Assembly: GCA_038049695.1 (NCBI GenBank)
Contig: CP142452.1
Span: 50,736,501-50,800,500 of the forward strand
Direction of reading: 5' to 3'
Length of the DNA stretch: 64,000 nucleotides
Source of the DNA: Cinnamomum chago
Lineage: Eukaryota > Streptophyta > Magnoliopsida > Laurales > Lauraceae
Part shown: positions 21,776-33,783 of the stretch, piece by piece
Numbering within the stretch: the first letter of the stretch is position 1
Layout of the letters: each line of letters starts with the position of its first letter
Translations under genes and position numbers: made by a program
Notes under the pieces: generated by a model
The model's database searches: none
What the model was told of the DNA's origin: nothing
What the model saw: the letters and a program-made list of their open reading frames with translations, nothing else

Positions 21776-23583
21776 CTCTCTGGATATATAACAGGTTATA
21801 ATTAGACAGGCAGTATATATGTAACATGTATATGGTGCTTGTTGTAAAAGGAAAAACATGCACAAGACTTTTTACATTATATAACCCTAATAATAATGTA
21901 TCAGTGTCTCAACCTCCTCATAGACCCTCCACCGAAGGGATGGCCGAGCCTACAGTCACGTTGAGTTAAGCCTAGCTTATTTGGATCATCACTGTCTGGA
22001 TACGCATACCCAGTGATAACCCAATCACTGATTGGTTTGGCCTCATATGACAAATAACACTAACTCCTAGGGAGAGGTTATTACCGTCTTATGTCAAGTG
22101 TATTACCATCTCTTATGAACGTTCCCAAAATGTCTATGACTTAAGTCCTCCGAAGGGAAGAGACTTTAATCCAATCTAGAAGTGATCTTTAGTAAAGAGC
22201 TCCACCGAAGGGATGGCCGCTCCCACTAACGCTTCATTGACATTCTATAGAAGTGATCTTTAGTAAAGAACTCCACCGAAGGGATGGCCGCTCCCACTAA
22301 CACCTCATTACGAACATTCACATTAGTTCACCTACTAATTCATCAAAGTGATCTTTAGTAAAGAACTCCACCGAAGGGATGGCCGCTCCCACTAACACTC
22401 CAATGAGTTAGCATGAACCGAAATTGGAAGGCCGTGGGATTTTTCCAAATCCCTCTCCCACTTGATTATTTAACACTAGGGTTATGGGCCCACTATGGTA
22501 TCAACATATCAGATCTTAGTTTGGCCTCTTTTGGAAACTAAGGGTACCAAGGTAAACTAAACCCTATCCAATTTTAAACCTTAGACAATTAGAAGGTGCT
22601 GGTCTAAGACCTGTTTAAAAACAATTTGCCAAACTAAAACCAATCCAATAGAGAAAGATGCCAATTTTAAGAACCTAGTGGTGGCCATGTTACTAGGTGA
22701 TAAACATAGCAATTATATAAAGCATTCAACCATGCATTCCATATATAAAAGCAAATTAAAGAATGCAATCCTTGATGGCTCCCTGCTATTTCGGACTTCA
22801 AATCCTTTTCCAATTAGGAAACTTGGTAAAGAGTCTTTCTTGCGCTAGGAAACCTCCATTGCCTCCGTCACCATGGGACCCGGTTTGTTGCAACCTTCCT
22901 CGCTTGAAACTTTCCTTTTCTTGCTTGTTACAATAAATCAAAATTTATACAAGCAACCCAATGAAAAACAAAAACCCAAAATTACGTTGGAGATTCCTAT
23001 GCTTTTCAAGAAAGCTTACATCAAGACTAGTTGAAATAAAAATAAGGAAATAATTACAACTTCCTATGATTGCTAACCGCGCAATCGTACATTTATCAAC
23101 TAATAAAAACATCCAAATCCACACACATACATGCGAACCATCAAGGATGCAATATATGGCTGCAAACAAAGAGGTTAGTGCATGCAATTGTGCTTGGTAC
23201 AGCACTAAATAGAAATCTGAAATTATTCCAACACCTTGGAAACAATTCCTGCACACTTCCATGTAATAATCAGCAATCTGAAATTGTTCCAGCAACATGG
23301 AAACAATTTCTGCACTCCTAACATATAGTGGACAGCAATCTGGAACTATTCCAGCAGCATGGAAAAGTTTCAGAATCATTCCAGCAGCACTAAGAAATAA
23401 TTCCTGCACTACTTATATGCAGAAATCTGCAATCTGTAGAATTCCTGCAGCCATGGAAAAAATTCCTGCACACAACCTTTGCAGGAAACTCCTAGAAACA
23501 ACATCCTAAAGGGCGCCACCATGCCCTTAATTAATCTAGGAATGAAAAACACACAACATGGGATCATGATATCACATGGAGTG
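21776..23583 (-). other. RNA leader of Copia copy A
   Basis: About 1.8 kb between PBS and gag. It contains the 13-nt complementary repeats (22181-22420), an 11-nt copy of the PPT core TCTCCCACTTG (plus, 22454-22464), and near the PBS three or four degenerate ~62-bp repeats of the form AATCTGAAATTNTTCCAGCA followed by ACATGGAAACAATTYCTGCAC (about 23213-23470). A 154-codon open frame at 22945-23409 overlaps those repeats. It has no recognisable domain, so I do not call it a gene. Confidence 0.8.
22180..22395 (-). repeat. leader mini-repeats, three units (copy A)
   Basis: Three copies (starting 22181, 22252, 22347 in plus coordinates) of a ~51-bp core: AGTGATCTTTAGTAAAGA, then RCTCCACCGAAGGGATGGCC, then GCTCCCACTAAC. 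Start distances are 71 and 95 bp. A related half-unit (TCCACCGAAGGGATGGCC) lies near 21931. In copy B the second unit is duplicated exactly (71 bp), giving four. Confidence 0.95.
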
Positions 23584-23596
23584 GCTCTGGTACCAA
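23584..23596 (-). other. PBS of Copia copy A (variant)
   Basis: Minus sense TTGGTACCAGAGC directly follows the LTR end ACTTTCA. It differs by one base from the usual tRNA-Met primer site TTGGTATCAGAGC, which copy B retains at 31540-31552. Confidence 0.9.
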
Positions 23597-25827
23597 TGAA
23601 AGTTCATCCCGTAGATGCGCAGAGTGCTCCCCTTCACGGCCCACCTTGATCCTCCATTCATTCACAACCAAAGTGCAGACCTCTCCATCCTTCCATCATC
23701 TCCATCTCTCCCAGCCATCTCCACGCCCACCTCTCCATCCTCCCATCATCTCCATCTTGCGCAGATCCCAGGCCTCCCAAACCCACCTCCCATCTTCATC
23801 TCCCTCAGGCAGCAGTCCCTGGGATCATCTTGAAAGTTTATGCATATCAGATCTGAAAGGAGACTAATCATGGCTGATATGAGTTTTCAGAGTTTTTAAA
23901 ACTAGAAATCAGATCTGATTCCAGCCATGTAACCATGCATAAAAGTCCATGAAATCATGATCAACATGTGTCTAAATCAAGGAGATGATAGAAGACTATT
24001 ACCTTGATGATTTGTATGCTTCAAATCTCTGAAAAAGGAAGCTTCAAAGTTCTGAAATCAACCTGCAATCAGCAGCACAGGTGCAGGAATTTTGTGCAGA
24101 AATTTTCTTCTTTGATCTTCTCTCCTATTCCACTTCCAAATCTGATTGGTAGTGATGGTGGGATCAAAGTATGGAATCCTAAGAAGGTTTTTCTGAATCA
24201 CCTTTTGTGGAATAGATAGTTGCTGGTCTTCTCTCTCCAAGGAAGAAGATGAGGGCAGCAACCTAAAGGGGCTGGGCGTGAATACTACACTCCATGCAAT
24301 GGGCGGCCAAAAGGTATATTTAATACTCCACGCCCTTGGGTATAAATTCCAGCCACACTAGGGTTTTTTCCTTCTATGTTGCACGCCCAAGGTAGTGCTC
24401 TCCTTTTATAAAGGTTGCATTCCTAAAAGAGTCCTCTTTCAAATAGGAATGACCTTCCCTAATAATTAGCAACTAATCCCCTTAGTTGTGCAACACTTAC
24501 TAATTTAGGATACTAAAATTAGTAACCCTTAATAATAGGAATTCTTACCCAAAGAAGAGTCTTTCCTTCCAAGTAAAGATACCTAATCAAACTTGGAAAC
24601 CTCACACAAGTGGCTCCACTTATGGCTGGCCCACAAGATAGCTAAACACACCATGGCCCACTAGTCAATAATTTAGCTAGAGTTAAATTCATGTATGCCC
24701 ACAAGAGCCTATTAGAATTTAAACTCAAAATTATTCTTCCACAAAATTAATTCAACCACATATCATCTAATTAGGAAACCATGCCAATATAGGAAAGTGG
24801 CTAGAAGAGGGACCAAAAGACATATTTGCCCTTGGCTCCCAAAATGACCAAAATGTCCATGCTAACCCCATAGCAACATTAAGATCATTTTAACCCTAAC
24901 TCATTCCACTAGAGAGTTATGGTTGCACTCCATGGACAACTATTAAATTGCAAATAAGCTCATCATAAATAGACGATTGTCTTTGACCTACCAAGTACAA
25001 TGACCATAATGCCCCTCTATGTAACATCCATAATCAAGTAGGTTAACCGATGTACTATCTACCTTCTTGATTACATCTCAACCTTAGAACTTCATACCCT
25101 TGACTTAATCATCATCCGGATAACATTCTCTTGATCCAGGGAGCGACCCACAAGTTCAATATCCATATGGAACATCCATATACTAAGATCTTAGATTCTG
25201 ATGATTAATCGGATAATTCTAAGGGGACGATCATTCCATCATGTGATGGCATAGATTCCATATTGCATTTGCACGTCCCAACTAATCAAGCCCGAGCACC
25301 CAAAACACAGAGCTGTTGACCCATGAACAGGATCTCACCCATAGTGAATTAAAGCACAAGAACTTGACTTCGTCAGTTCATCCACAAATGCTCAAGATTA
25401 AGAGCACTGGTCACTCAGTAGTAAGAGGTGATTTGATCTCTCTCTGTGATAGTACTATTTTAGAGATCACACCTACAAGTGGTCCTGTTCAATGCATGAC
25501 ACATGCACTAATGAGATAAATCCGGAAAAACCCTCCCGTGACTTAGGTAAGTCACCCTGAATACAGGAGAGTATCTCATTATAACTTATACCAAGATGAA
25601 GTGCCCAACTCCATCTCTCAGTTATGAACAAGTTTATTGTTTCAAGTGTCCATGACTCAGACCTAACTGTGTGTAGCCACTACACACCTAAGTCATTACT
25701 AGAAAACAATGGGCCTTATACAACCATACATATACACAAGTAATAAGAGAAAGATGTCATTCCAATAAATATCCAGTTACAGAGATGAGAGTGCAGTCAG
25801 TGGGCTTTAGGGCATACACCAATCCCA
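23597..25827 (-). mobile_element. Copia array LTR 2 (shared central LTR)
   Basis: Complete 2231-bp LTR, minus sense TGGGATTGGTG ... GAACTTTCA. It acts as 5' LTR of copy A (PBS at 23584-23596) and 3' LTR of copy B (PPT at 25828). It has the same length as LTR 3. Differences seen by eye are single bases such as AAGAAGAG for AAGAGGAG near 24557. Confidence 0.95.
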
Positions 25828-25844
25828 ATAATCTCCCACTTGCA

Positions 25845-28800
25845 CTAAAGATCACTACGTCCTAACCTAACTCCCATAGACTCAACATGTGAAGAAAAAA
25901 CTTTCTCAGTAAGAGTCTTAGTGAATGGGTCAGCTAAGTTATTTGCTGAGGCAATCTGCTCTACCACTATTTCTCCATCCTGGACGAATTCCCGGATCAA
26001 GTGGTACTTTCTCTGAATGTGCTTGCCTTTCTTGTGATTCCTGGGCTCTTTGCAGTTAGCTACTGCACCAGTATTGTCGCAGTACATGACAATCGGTTTT
26101 TGCACAGCAGGAACTACTCCCAATTCCAAAAGGAATTTTCTGAGCCATACTGTTTCCTTTGCAGCTTCCGATGCCGCCACATACTCTGCTTCCATGGTAG
26201 AGTCAGCAGTACAATCTTGCTTGACACTTCTCCATGATATAGCCCCTCCTGATAGAGTAAATACGTATCCTGAGGTAGACTTTCTGCCATCTACATCCGA
26301 CTGGAAATCAGAATCTGTATATGCCAGTGGCATTAGATCATCTGCTCGGTAGGTCAGCATATAATCTTTCGTTCTCCGAAGATACTTGAATATATGCTTA
26401 ACAGCTGTCCAGTGCATCGGTCCAGGGTTTGACTGATATCTACTAACCATGCCAACGGCAAAACAGATATCTGGTCTAGTACACAACATTGCATACATGA
26501 GGCTTCCAACAGCTGATGCATATGGTACTCTCCTCATGCTTTCTATCACCTCTGGTGTCTTCGGACATTGATTCTGAGATAGTGGTACTCCATGTCTAGA
26601 AGGTAGCAAGCCCTTCTTGGAGTCATGCATGTTATACTTGACCAATATCTTCTCAATATACGAAGATTGGGATAAGGCTAACATCTTGTTCTTGCGATCT
26701 CGCATAAGCTTGATCCCTAAGACATAGTTTGCCTCACCCAAATCCTTCATTTGAAATTGAGATGATAACCAAACCTTTGTAGACGACATCATGCCAACAT
26801 CATTTCCAATGAGTAATATGTCATCCACATACAGGACTAAAAATGCAACTGCGTTTCCACTCCCTTTCTTATACACACATGGTTCATCAATGTTTTGATC
26901 AAAGCCAAAGGATTTGACTGCCTGATTAAACTTGATGTTCCATGCCCTAGATGCTTGCTTAAGTCCATAAATGGACTTCTTAAGCTTACAGACCATGTTC
27001 TCTTGGCCACCAGCAATGAATCCCTCTGGTTGCATCATATAGATGCATTCGTCAAGACTTCCATTAAGAAAAGTTGTCTTGACATCCATCTGCCATATCT
27101 CGTAGTCATAATGACATGCGATGGCTAAGAGAATCCTAATGGATTTAAGCATAGCTACTGGTGAAAAGGTTTCCTCATAATCGATACCCTCTTTCTGAGT
27201 ATATCCTTTCGCCACCAGTCTTGCTTTGAAGGTTTAAACCTTCCCATCCACTCCTCTCTTTCTCTTGTAGATCCACTTACACCCTATGGGTTTGATCCCT
27301 TCAGGTGCATCCACAAGTTCCCAGACTTGATTGGAATACAGAGAATCCAATTCAGATTTCATCGCTTGCTGCCACATGTCAGCATCTATATCCGTTACTG
27401 CTTCATCGTAACTAGTAGGATCCTCAACCAGATCCTCTGAGTCTGTCATAAAAGACACTCCTAGGTATCTATCTGGTGGTCTAGAAATTCTCCCACTACG
27501 ACGAGGCTCCGGAGTGTTAAAAGGAATGTCTTGATTTTCTACAATCTCAGGTTCTGGCACAGATGTTGCAGGAGTTTCTGAAAGAATCTCCTCAATGGTT
27601 TCCTTACAACCAAGCTCTTGGCGCATCATGCAATCATCCTCCAAGTATCTAGCATGAGTGCTGATAAGCACCTTTTGCTCCTTTGGATGATAAAAGATGC
27701 CTCCTCTCGTTCCCTTAGGATACCCAATGAAGTAGCACATTTCCGATCTGAGTTCTAGCTTGGTAGCTTTATCATTCAGAACATAGGCTGGACAACCCCA
27801 AATGTGAATATGTCTTAAACTGGGTTTTCGACCTGTCCACATTTCTTGAGGTGTCCTAGGTACTGATTTAGAAGGTACCAGATTCAAAATGTATGCTGCT
27901 GCTTCTAGGGCATATCCCCAAAATGATATGGGTAGGGTTGCATGACTCATCATGGACCTTACCATATCTAGAAGGGTACGGTTTCTTCTCTCTGCTACAC
28001 CATTTTGCTGGGGTGTACCCGGTGCAGACAACTGAGACACAATCCCATGTTGTGTGAGGTACTCCTTGAACTCACCCAGGAGGTACTCGCCACCTCGATC
28101 AGATCGAAGAGCTTTGATATGTTTTCCTAGTTGTAGCTCCGCCTCAGCCTTGAATTGTTTGAACTTATCAAACGCTTCAGACTTGCGTCGCATTAGGTAC
28201 ACATATCCATACCTAGAGTAATCATCGGTGAAGGTGATGAAATACTCATAACCTCCTCTAGCTAGTTTGTTCATAGGACCACACACATCAGTGTGAACCA
28301 ATTCTAACAACTCCTTTGACCTCAGTCCCTTTGCAGAGAATGACCTTTTGGTCATCTTTCCCATGAGACAAGATTCACACTGAGGTAAAGGTTCGAGATC
28401 TAATGAGCTTTCTAGTTGTACATTGTGCAGTGAGGGAGCAATAGGATATATATAAAATAAGTTATCATGCATTCTACCGGAACATATAATATTTCCATCT
28501 CTACCGATATCAACACCAGAATGGAAAGAAACTGAATAATTAAATTCAATGAGTCTGGAAACTGAAATTAAATTCTTCCTTATGTCCGGAACATAGATAA
28601 CATTGTTTAAAACTAATATCCTATTTTGCGGAAAAAGTAAGGTTACTGCTCCCACTGCAACAGCCCATATCTTTGCTCCATTTCCAACTCTAAGGTCAAA
28701 TTCTCCTTTCTCAAGCCTTTTCATTATCTGAAACCCCTGCAATGAATTGCATATGTGATTAGTGGCTCCAGAGTCTACTATCCATGAATCAGTAGAATCA

Positions 28801-29660
28801 ACCACATGACAGGTTTCAATGTAATAGGAAGGAGATATACCTTTCTTATCTGAGCCTAGGAGCTTAGGACAATCTTTCTTCAAGTGACCTTTTAGGCCGC
28901 ACTTGAAGCATTTCCCTTTGGGCTTTTCACCTGCACCTCTGTCCTTCTTACCAGCATTGCCCTTTTTCTGCCCTTTTCCCTTACCCTGCTTCTTCTTGAA
29001 CTTTTTCCCTTTCGGGTTCAGTTTAGAGGAAGACTGGGAAAAATGAGCTTGGCCTTTAGGCTTCATGATGGCCTCTGCCGCCTGGAGTTCTTTCATTAAC
29101 TCAGAGAGAGTCATGTCCAACTTGCTCATGTTGAAGTTGAGCTTGAACTGGTTGAAAGACTCCGGTAGAGTTTCTAGAATCATATCAGTCTGACTCCCCG
29201 CATCAATCTCAGCCCCTAGGATCTCAGCTTCATTGAAACAATCCATCATCTTGAGCATATGCTCTCTGACAGGTGTTCCCTCAGCCATCCTAGTATTCAT
29301 GATTGTCCTTAAAGCAGCTTGCCTAGCTGGCCTGCTTTTGTCTGCGAACATCTCAGACAAGGACAACATGATGTCTGCAGCTGTGTCCATTTGCTCATGC
29401 TGCGTTTGCAACACGTTGGACATGGAAGCAAGCATGTAGCATTTGGCCATGCTATTAGCCTTTTTCCATTTCTTTTCAGCCTCTAGCTGGTCATCTGTAG
29501 AATAATCATCAACGGTAGGACAGGGTTCCGACAGAACATACTTGTACTCCTCAGCGGTGAGTACTATGTTCAGGTTTCTTTTCCAGTCTACGTAATTAGG
29601 GCCAGTCAATTTGTTCTCACGCAGAATACTCATCAATGGGCTAAAAGAGTCCTTCCCCAT
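25845..29660 (-). pseudogene. Copia gag-pol polyprotein, copy B, one internal stop
   Basis: This frame has the same length as copy A, the same TAA at codon 809 (27234-27236) and the same missing histidine block before CESC of the integrase. The visible protein difference is in the zinc knuckle: CFKCGLKGHLKKDC, with Leu for Trp after the His. All other catalytic residues seen in copy A (protease DSGAT, integrase D-D-E, RT YVDD, RNase H) are retained. Shared defects mean the two copies come from one already-defective parent, or were made alike by duplication or gene conversion. Confidence 0.92.
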
Positions 29661-31539
29661 CTCTCTGGATATATAACAGGTTATAATTAGACAGGCAGTA
29701 TATATGTAACATGTATATGGTGCTTGTTGTAAAAGGAAAAACATGCACAAGACTTTTTACATTATATAACCCTAATAATAATGTATCAGTGTCTCAACCT
29801 CCTCATAGACCCTCCACCGAAGGGATGGCCGAGCCTACAGTCACGTTGAGTTAAGCCTAGCTTATTTGGATCATCACTGTCTGGATACGCATACCCAGTG
29901 ATAACCCAATCACTGATTGGTTTGGCCTCATATGACAAATAACACTAACTCCTAGGGAGAGGTTATTACCGTCTTATGTCAAGTGTATTACCATCTCTTA
30001 TGAACGTTCCCAAAATGTCTATGACTTAAGTCCTCCGAAGGGAAGAGACTTTAATCCAATCTAGAAGTGATCTTTAGTAAAGAGCTCCACCGAAGGGATG
30101 GCCGCTCCCACTAACGCTTCATTGACATTCTATAGAAGTGATCTTTAGTAAAGAACTCCACCGAAGGGATGGCCGCTCCCACTAACGCTTCATTGACATT
30201 CTATAGAAGTGATCTTTAGTAAAGAACTCCACCGAAGGGATGGCCGCTCCCACTAACACCTCATTACGAACATTCACATTAGTTCACCTACTAATTCATC
30301 AAAGTGATCTTTAGTAAAGAACTCCACCGAAGGGATGGCCGCTCCCACTAACACTCCAATGAGTTAGCATGAACCGAAATTGGAAGGCCGTGGGATTTTT
30401 CCAAATCCCTCTCCCACTTGATTATTTAACACTAGGGTTATGGGCCCACTATGGTATCAACATATCAGATCTTAGTTTGGCCTCTTTTGGAAACTAAGGG
30501 TACCAAGGTAAACTAAACCCTATCCAATTTTAAACCTTAGACAATTAGAAGGTGCTGGTCTAAGACCTGTTTAAAAACAATTTGCCAAACTAAAACCAAT
30601 CCAATATAGAAAGATGCCAATTTTAAGAACCTAGTGGTGGCCATGTTACTAGGTGATAAACATAGCAATTATATAAAGCATTCAACCATGCATTCCATAT
30701 ATAAAAGCAAATTAAAGAATGCAATCCTTGATGGCTCCCTGCTATTTCGGACTTCAAATCCTTTTCCAATTAGGAAACTTGGTAAAGAGTCTTTCTTGCG
30801 CTAGGAAACCTCCATTGCCTCCGTCACCATGGGACCCGGTTTGTTGCAACCTTCCTCGCTTGAAACTTTCCTTTTCTTGCTTGTTACAATAAATCAAAAT
30901 TTATACAAGCAACCCAATGAAAAACAAAAACCCAAAATTACGTTGGAGATTCCTATGCTTTTCAAGAAAGCTTACATCAAGACTAGTTGAAATAAAAATA
31001 AGGAAATAATTACAACTTCCTATGATTGCTAACCGCGCAATCGTACATTTATCAACTAATAAAAACATCCAAATCCACACACATACATGCGAACCATCAA
31101 GGATGCAATATATGGCTGCAAACAAAGAGGTTAGTGCATGCAATTGTGCTTGGTACAGCACTAAATAGAAATCTGAAATTATTCCAACACCTTGGAAACA
31201 ATTCCTGCACACTTCCATGTAATAATCAGCAATCTGAAATTGTTCCAGCAACATGGAAACAATTTCTGCACTCCTAACATATAGTGGACAGCAATCTGGA
31301 ACTATTCCAGCAGCATGGAAAAGTTTCAGAATCATTCCAGCAGCACTAAGAAATAATTCCTGCACTACTTATATGCAGAAATCTGCAATCTGTAGAATTC
31401 CTGCAGCCATGGAAAAAATTCCTGCACACAACCTTTGCAGGAAACTCCTAGAAACAACATCCTAAAGGGCGCCACCATGCCCTTAATTAATCTAGGAATG
31501 AAAAACACACAACATGGGATCATGATATCACATGGAGTG
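29661..31539 (-). other. RNA leader of Copia copy B, four mini-repeats
   Basis: Matches the copy A leader, with one extra 71-bp repeat. The 13-nt ACTAAAGATCACT sites (minus sense) are at plus coordinates 30066-30078, 30137-30149, 30208-30220 and 30303-30315. The partner site at the pol stop is 25844-25856. The PBS-proximal ~62-bp repeats are also present (about 31169-31425). Confidence 0.9.
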
Positions 31540-31552
31540 GCTCTGATACCAA
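31540..31552 (-). other. PBS of Copia copy B
   Basis: Minus sense TTGGTATCAGAGC directly after the LTR end. This is the canonical tRNA-Met primer site. Confidence 0.92.
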
Positions 31553-33783
31553 TGAAAGTTCATCCCGTAGATGCGCAGAGTGCTCCCCTTCACGGCCCAC
31601 CTTGATCCTCCATTCATTCACAACCAAAGTGCAGACCTCTCCATCCTTCCATCATCTCCATCTCTCCCAGCCATCTCCACGCCCACCTCTCCATCCTCCC
31701 ATCATCTCCATCTTGCGCAGATCCCAGGCCTCCCAAACCCACCTCCCATCTTCATCTCCCTCAGGCAGCAGTCCCTGGGATCATCTTGAAAGTTTATGCA
31801 TATCAGATCTGAAAGGAGACTAATCATGGCTGATATGAGTTTTCAGAGTTTTTAAAACTAGAAATCAGATCTGATTCCAGCCATGTAACCATACATAAAA
31901 GTCCATGAAATCATGATCAACATGTGTCTAAATCAAGGAGATGATAGAAGACTATTACCTTGATGATTTGTATGCTTCAAATCTCTGAAAAAGGAAGCTT
32001 CAAAGTTCTGAAATCAACCTGCAATCAGCAGCACAGGTGCAGGAATTTTGTGCAGAAATTTTCTTCTTTGATCTTCTCTCCTATTCCACTTCCAAATCTG
32101 ATTGGTAGTGATGGTGGGATCAAAGTATGGAATCCTAAGAAGGTTTTTCTGAATCACCTTTTGTGGAATAGATAGTTGCTGGTCTTCTCTCTCCAAGGAA
32201 GAAGATGAGGGCAGCAACCTAAAGGGGCTGGGCGTGAATACTACACTCCATGCAATGGGCGGCCAAAAGGTATATTTAATACTCCACGCCCTTGGGTATA
32301 AATTCCAGCCACACTAGGGTTTTTTCCTTCTATGTTGCACGCCCAAGGTAGTGCTCTCCTTTTATAAAGGTTGCATTCCTAAAAGAGTCCTCTTTCAAAT
32401 AGGAATGACCTTCCCTAATAATTAGCAACTAATCCCCTTAGTTGTGCAACACTTACTAATTTAGGATACTAAAATTAGTAACCCTTAATAATAGGAATTC
32501 TTACCCAAAGAGGAGTCTTTCCTTCCAAGTAAAGATACCTAATCAAACTTGGAAACCTCACACAAGTGGCTCCACTTATGGCTGGCCCACAAGATAGCTA
32601 AACACACCATGGCCCACTAGTCAATAATTTAGCTAGAGTTAAATTCATGTATGCCCACAAGAGCCTATTAGAATTTAAACTCAAAATTATTCTTCCACAA
32701 AATTAATTCAACCACATATCATCTAATTAGGAAACCATGCCAATATAGGAAAGTGGCTAGAAGAGGGACCAAAAGACATATTTGCCCTTGGCTCCCAAAA
32801 TGACCAAAATGTCCATGCTAACCCCATAGCAACATTAAGATCATTTTAACCCTAACTCATTCCACTAGAGAGTTATGGTTGCACTCCATGGACAACTATT
32901 AAATTGCAAATAAGCTCATCATAAATAGACGATTGTCTTTGACCTACCAAGTACAATGACCATAATGCCCCTCTATGTAACATCCATAATCAAGTAGGTT
33001 AACCGATGTACTATCTACCTTCTTGATTACATCTCAACCTTAGAACTTCATACCCTTGACTTAATCATCATCCGGATAACATTCTCTTGATCCAGGGAGC
33101 GACCCACAAGTTCAATATCCATATGGAACATCCATATACTAAGATCTTAGATTCTGATGATTAATCGGATAATTCTAAGGGGACGATCATTCCATCATGT
33201 GATGGCATAGATTCCATATTGCATTTGCACGTCCCAACTAATCAAGCCCGAGCACCCAAAACACAGAGCTGTTGACCCATGAACAGGATCTCACCCATAG
33301 TGAATTAAAGCACAAGAACTTGACTTCGTCAGTTCATCCACAAATGCTCAAGATTAAGAGCACTGGTCACTCAGTAGTAAGAGGTGATTTGATCTCTCTC
33401 TGTGATAGTACTATTTTAGAGATCACACCTACAAGTGGTCCTGTTCAATGCATGACACATGCACTAATGAGATAAATCCGGAAAAACCCTCCCGTGACTT
33501 AGGTAAGTCACCCTGAATACAGGAGAGTATCTCATTATAACTTATACCAAGATGAAGTGCCCAACTCCATCTCTCAGTTATGAACAAGTTTATTGTTTCA
33601 AGTGTCCATGACTCAGACCTAACTGTGTGTAGCCACTACACACCTAAGTCATTACTAGAAAACAATGGGCCTTATACAACCATACATATACACAAGTAAT
33701 AAGAGAAAGATGTCATTCCAATAAATATCCAGTTACAGAGATGAGAGTGCAGTCAGTGGGCTTTAGGGCATACACCAATCCCA
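31553..33783 (-). mobile_element. Copia array LTR 3 (5' LTR of copy B)
   Basis: Complete 2231-bp LTR. In minus sense it starts TGGGATTGG at 33783, preceded by pyrimidine-tract sequence (plus ACACATCTCC). No 5-bp repeat matches the sequence at the left end of the array. Confidence 0.95.

Larger units (their letters stand above)
15719..33783 (-). mobile_element. tandem Copia array: LTR-internal-LTR-internal-LTR
   Basis: Three LTR copies (15719-17942, 23597-25827, 31553-33783) alternate with two internal regions (17943-23596, 5654 bp; 25828-31552, 5725 bp). Each internal region has PPT, polyprotein, leader repeats and a PBS in the right order, so the two units share the central LTR. By eye the LTRs differ at only a handful of bases. 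The internal regions differ by one 71-bp leader repeat, a Trp/Leu change in the zinc knuckle, and one base in the PBS. The left LTR lacks its terminal seven bases (TGAAAGT), and the flanks (Tat RT on the left, pyrimidine tract on the right) show no target duplication. Lineage is probably Tnt1/Tork-like, from overall resemblance. Confidence 0.9.

Noticed and set aside
22945..23409. 154-codon open frame in the Copia leader (also 30901-31365)
   Set aside because: It overlaps degenerate 62-bp repeats next to the PBS, has no recognisable domain and no protein-like conservation to judge by. Both copies are near-identical, so their agreement is not evidence.
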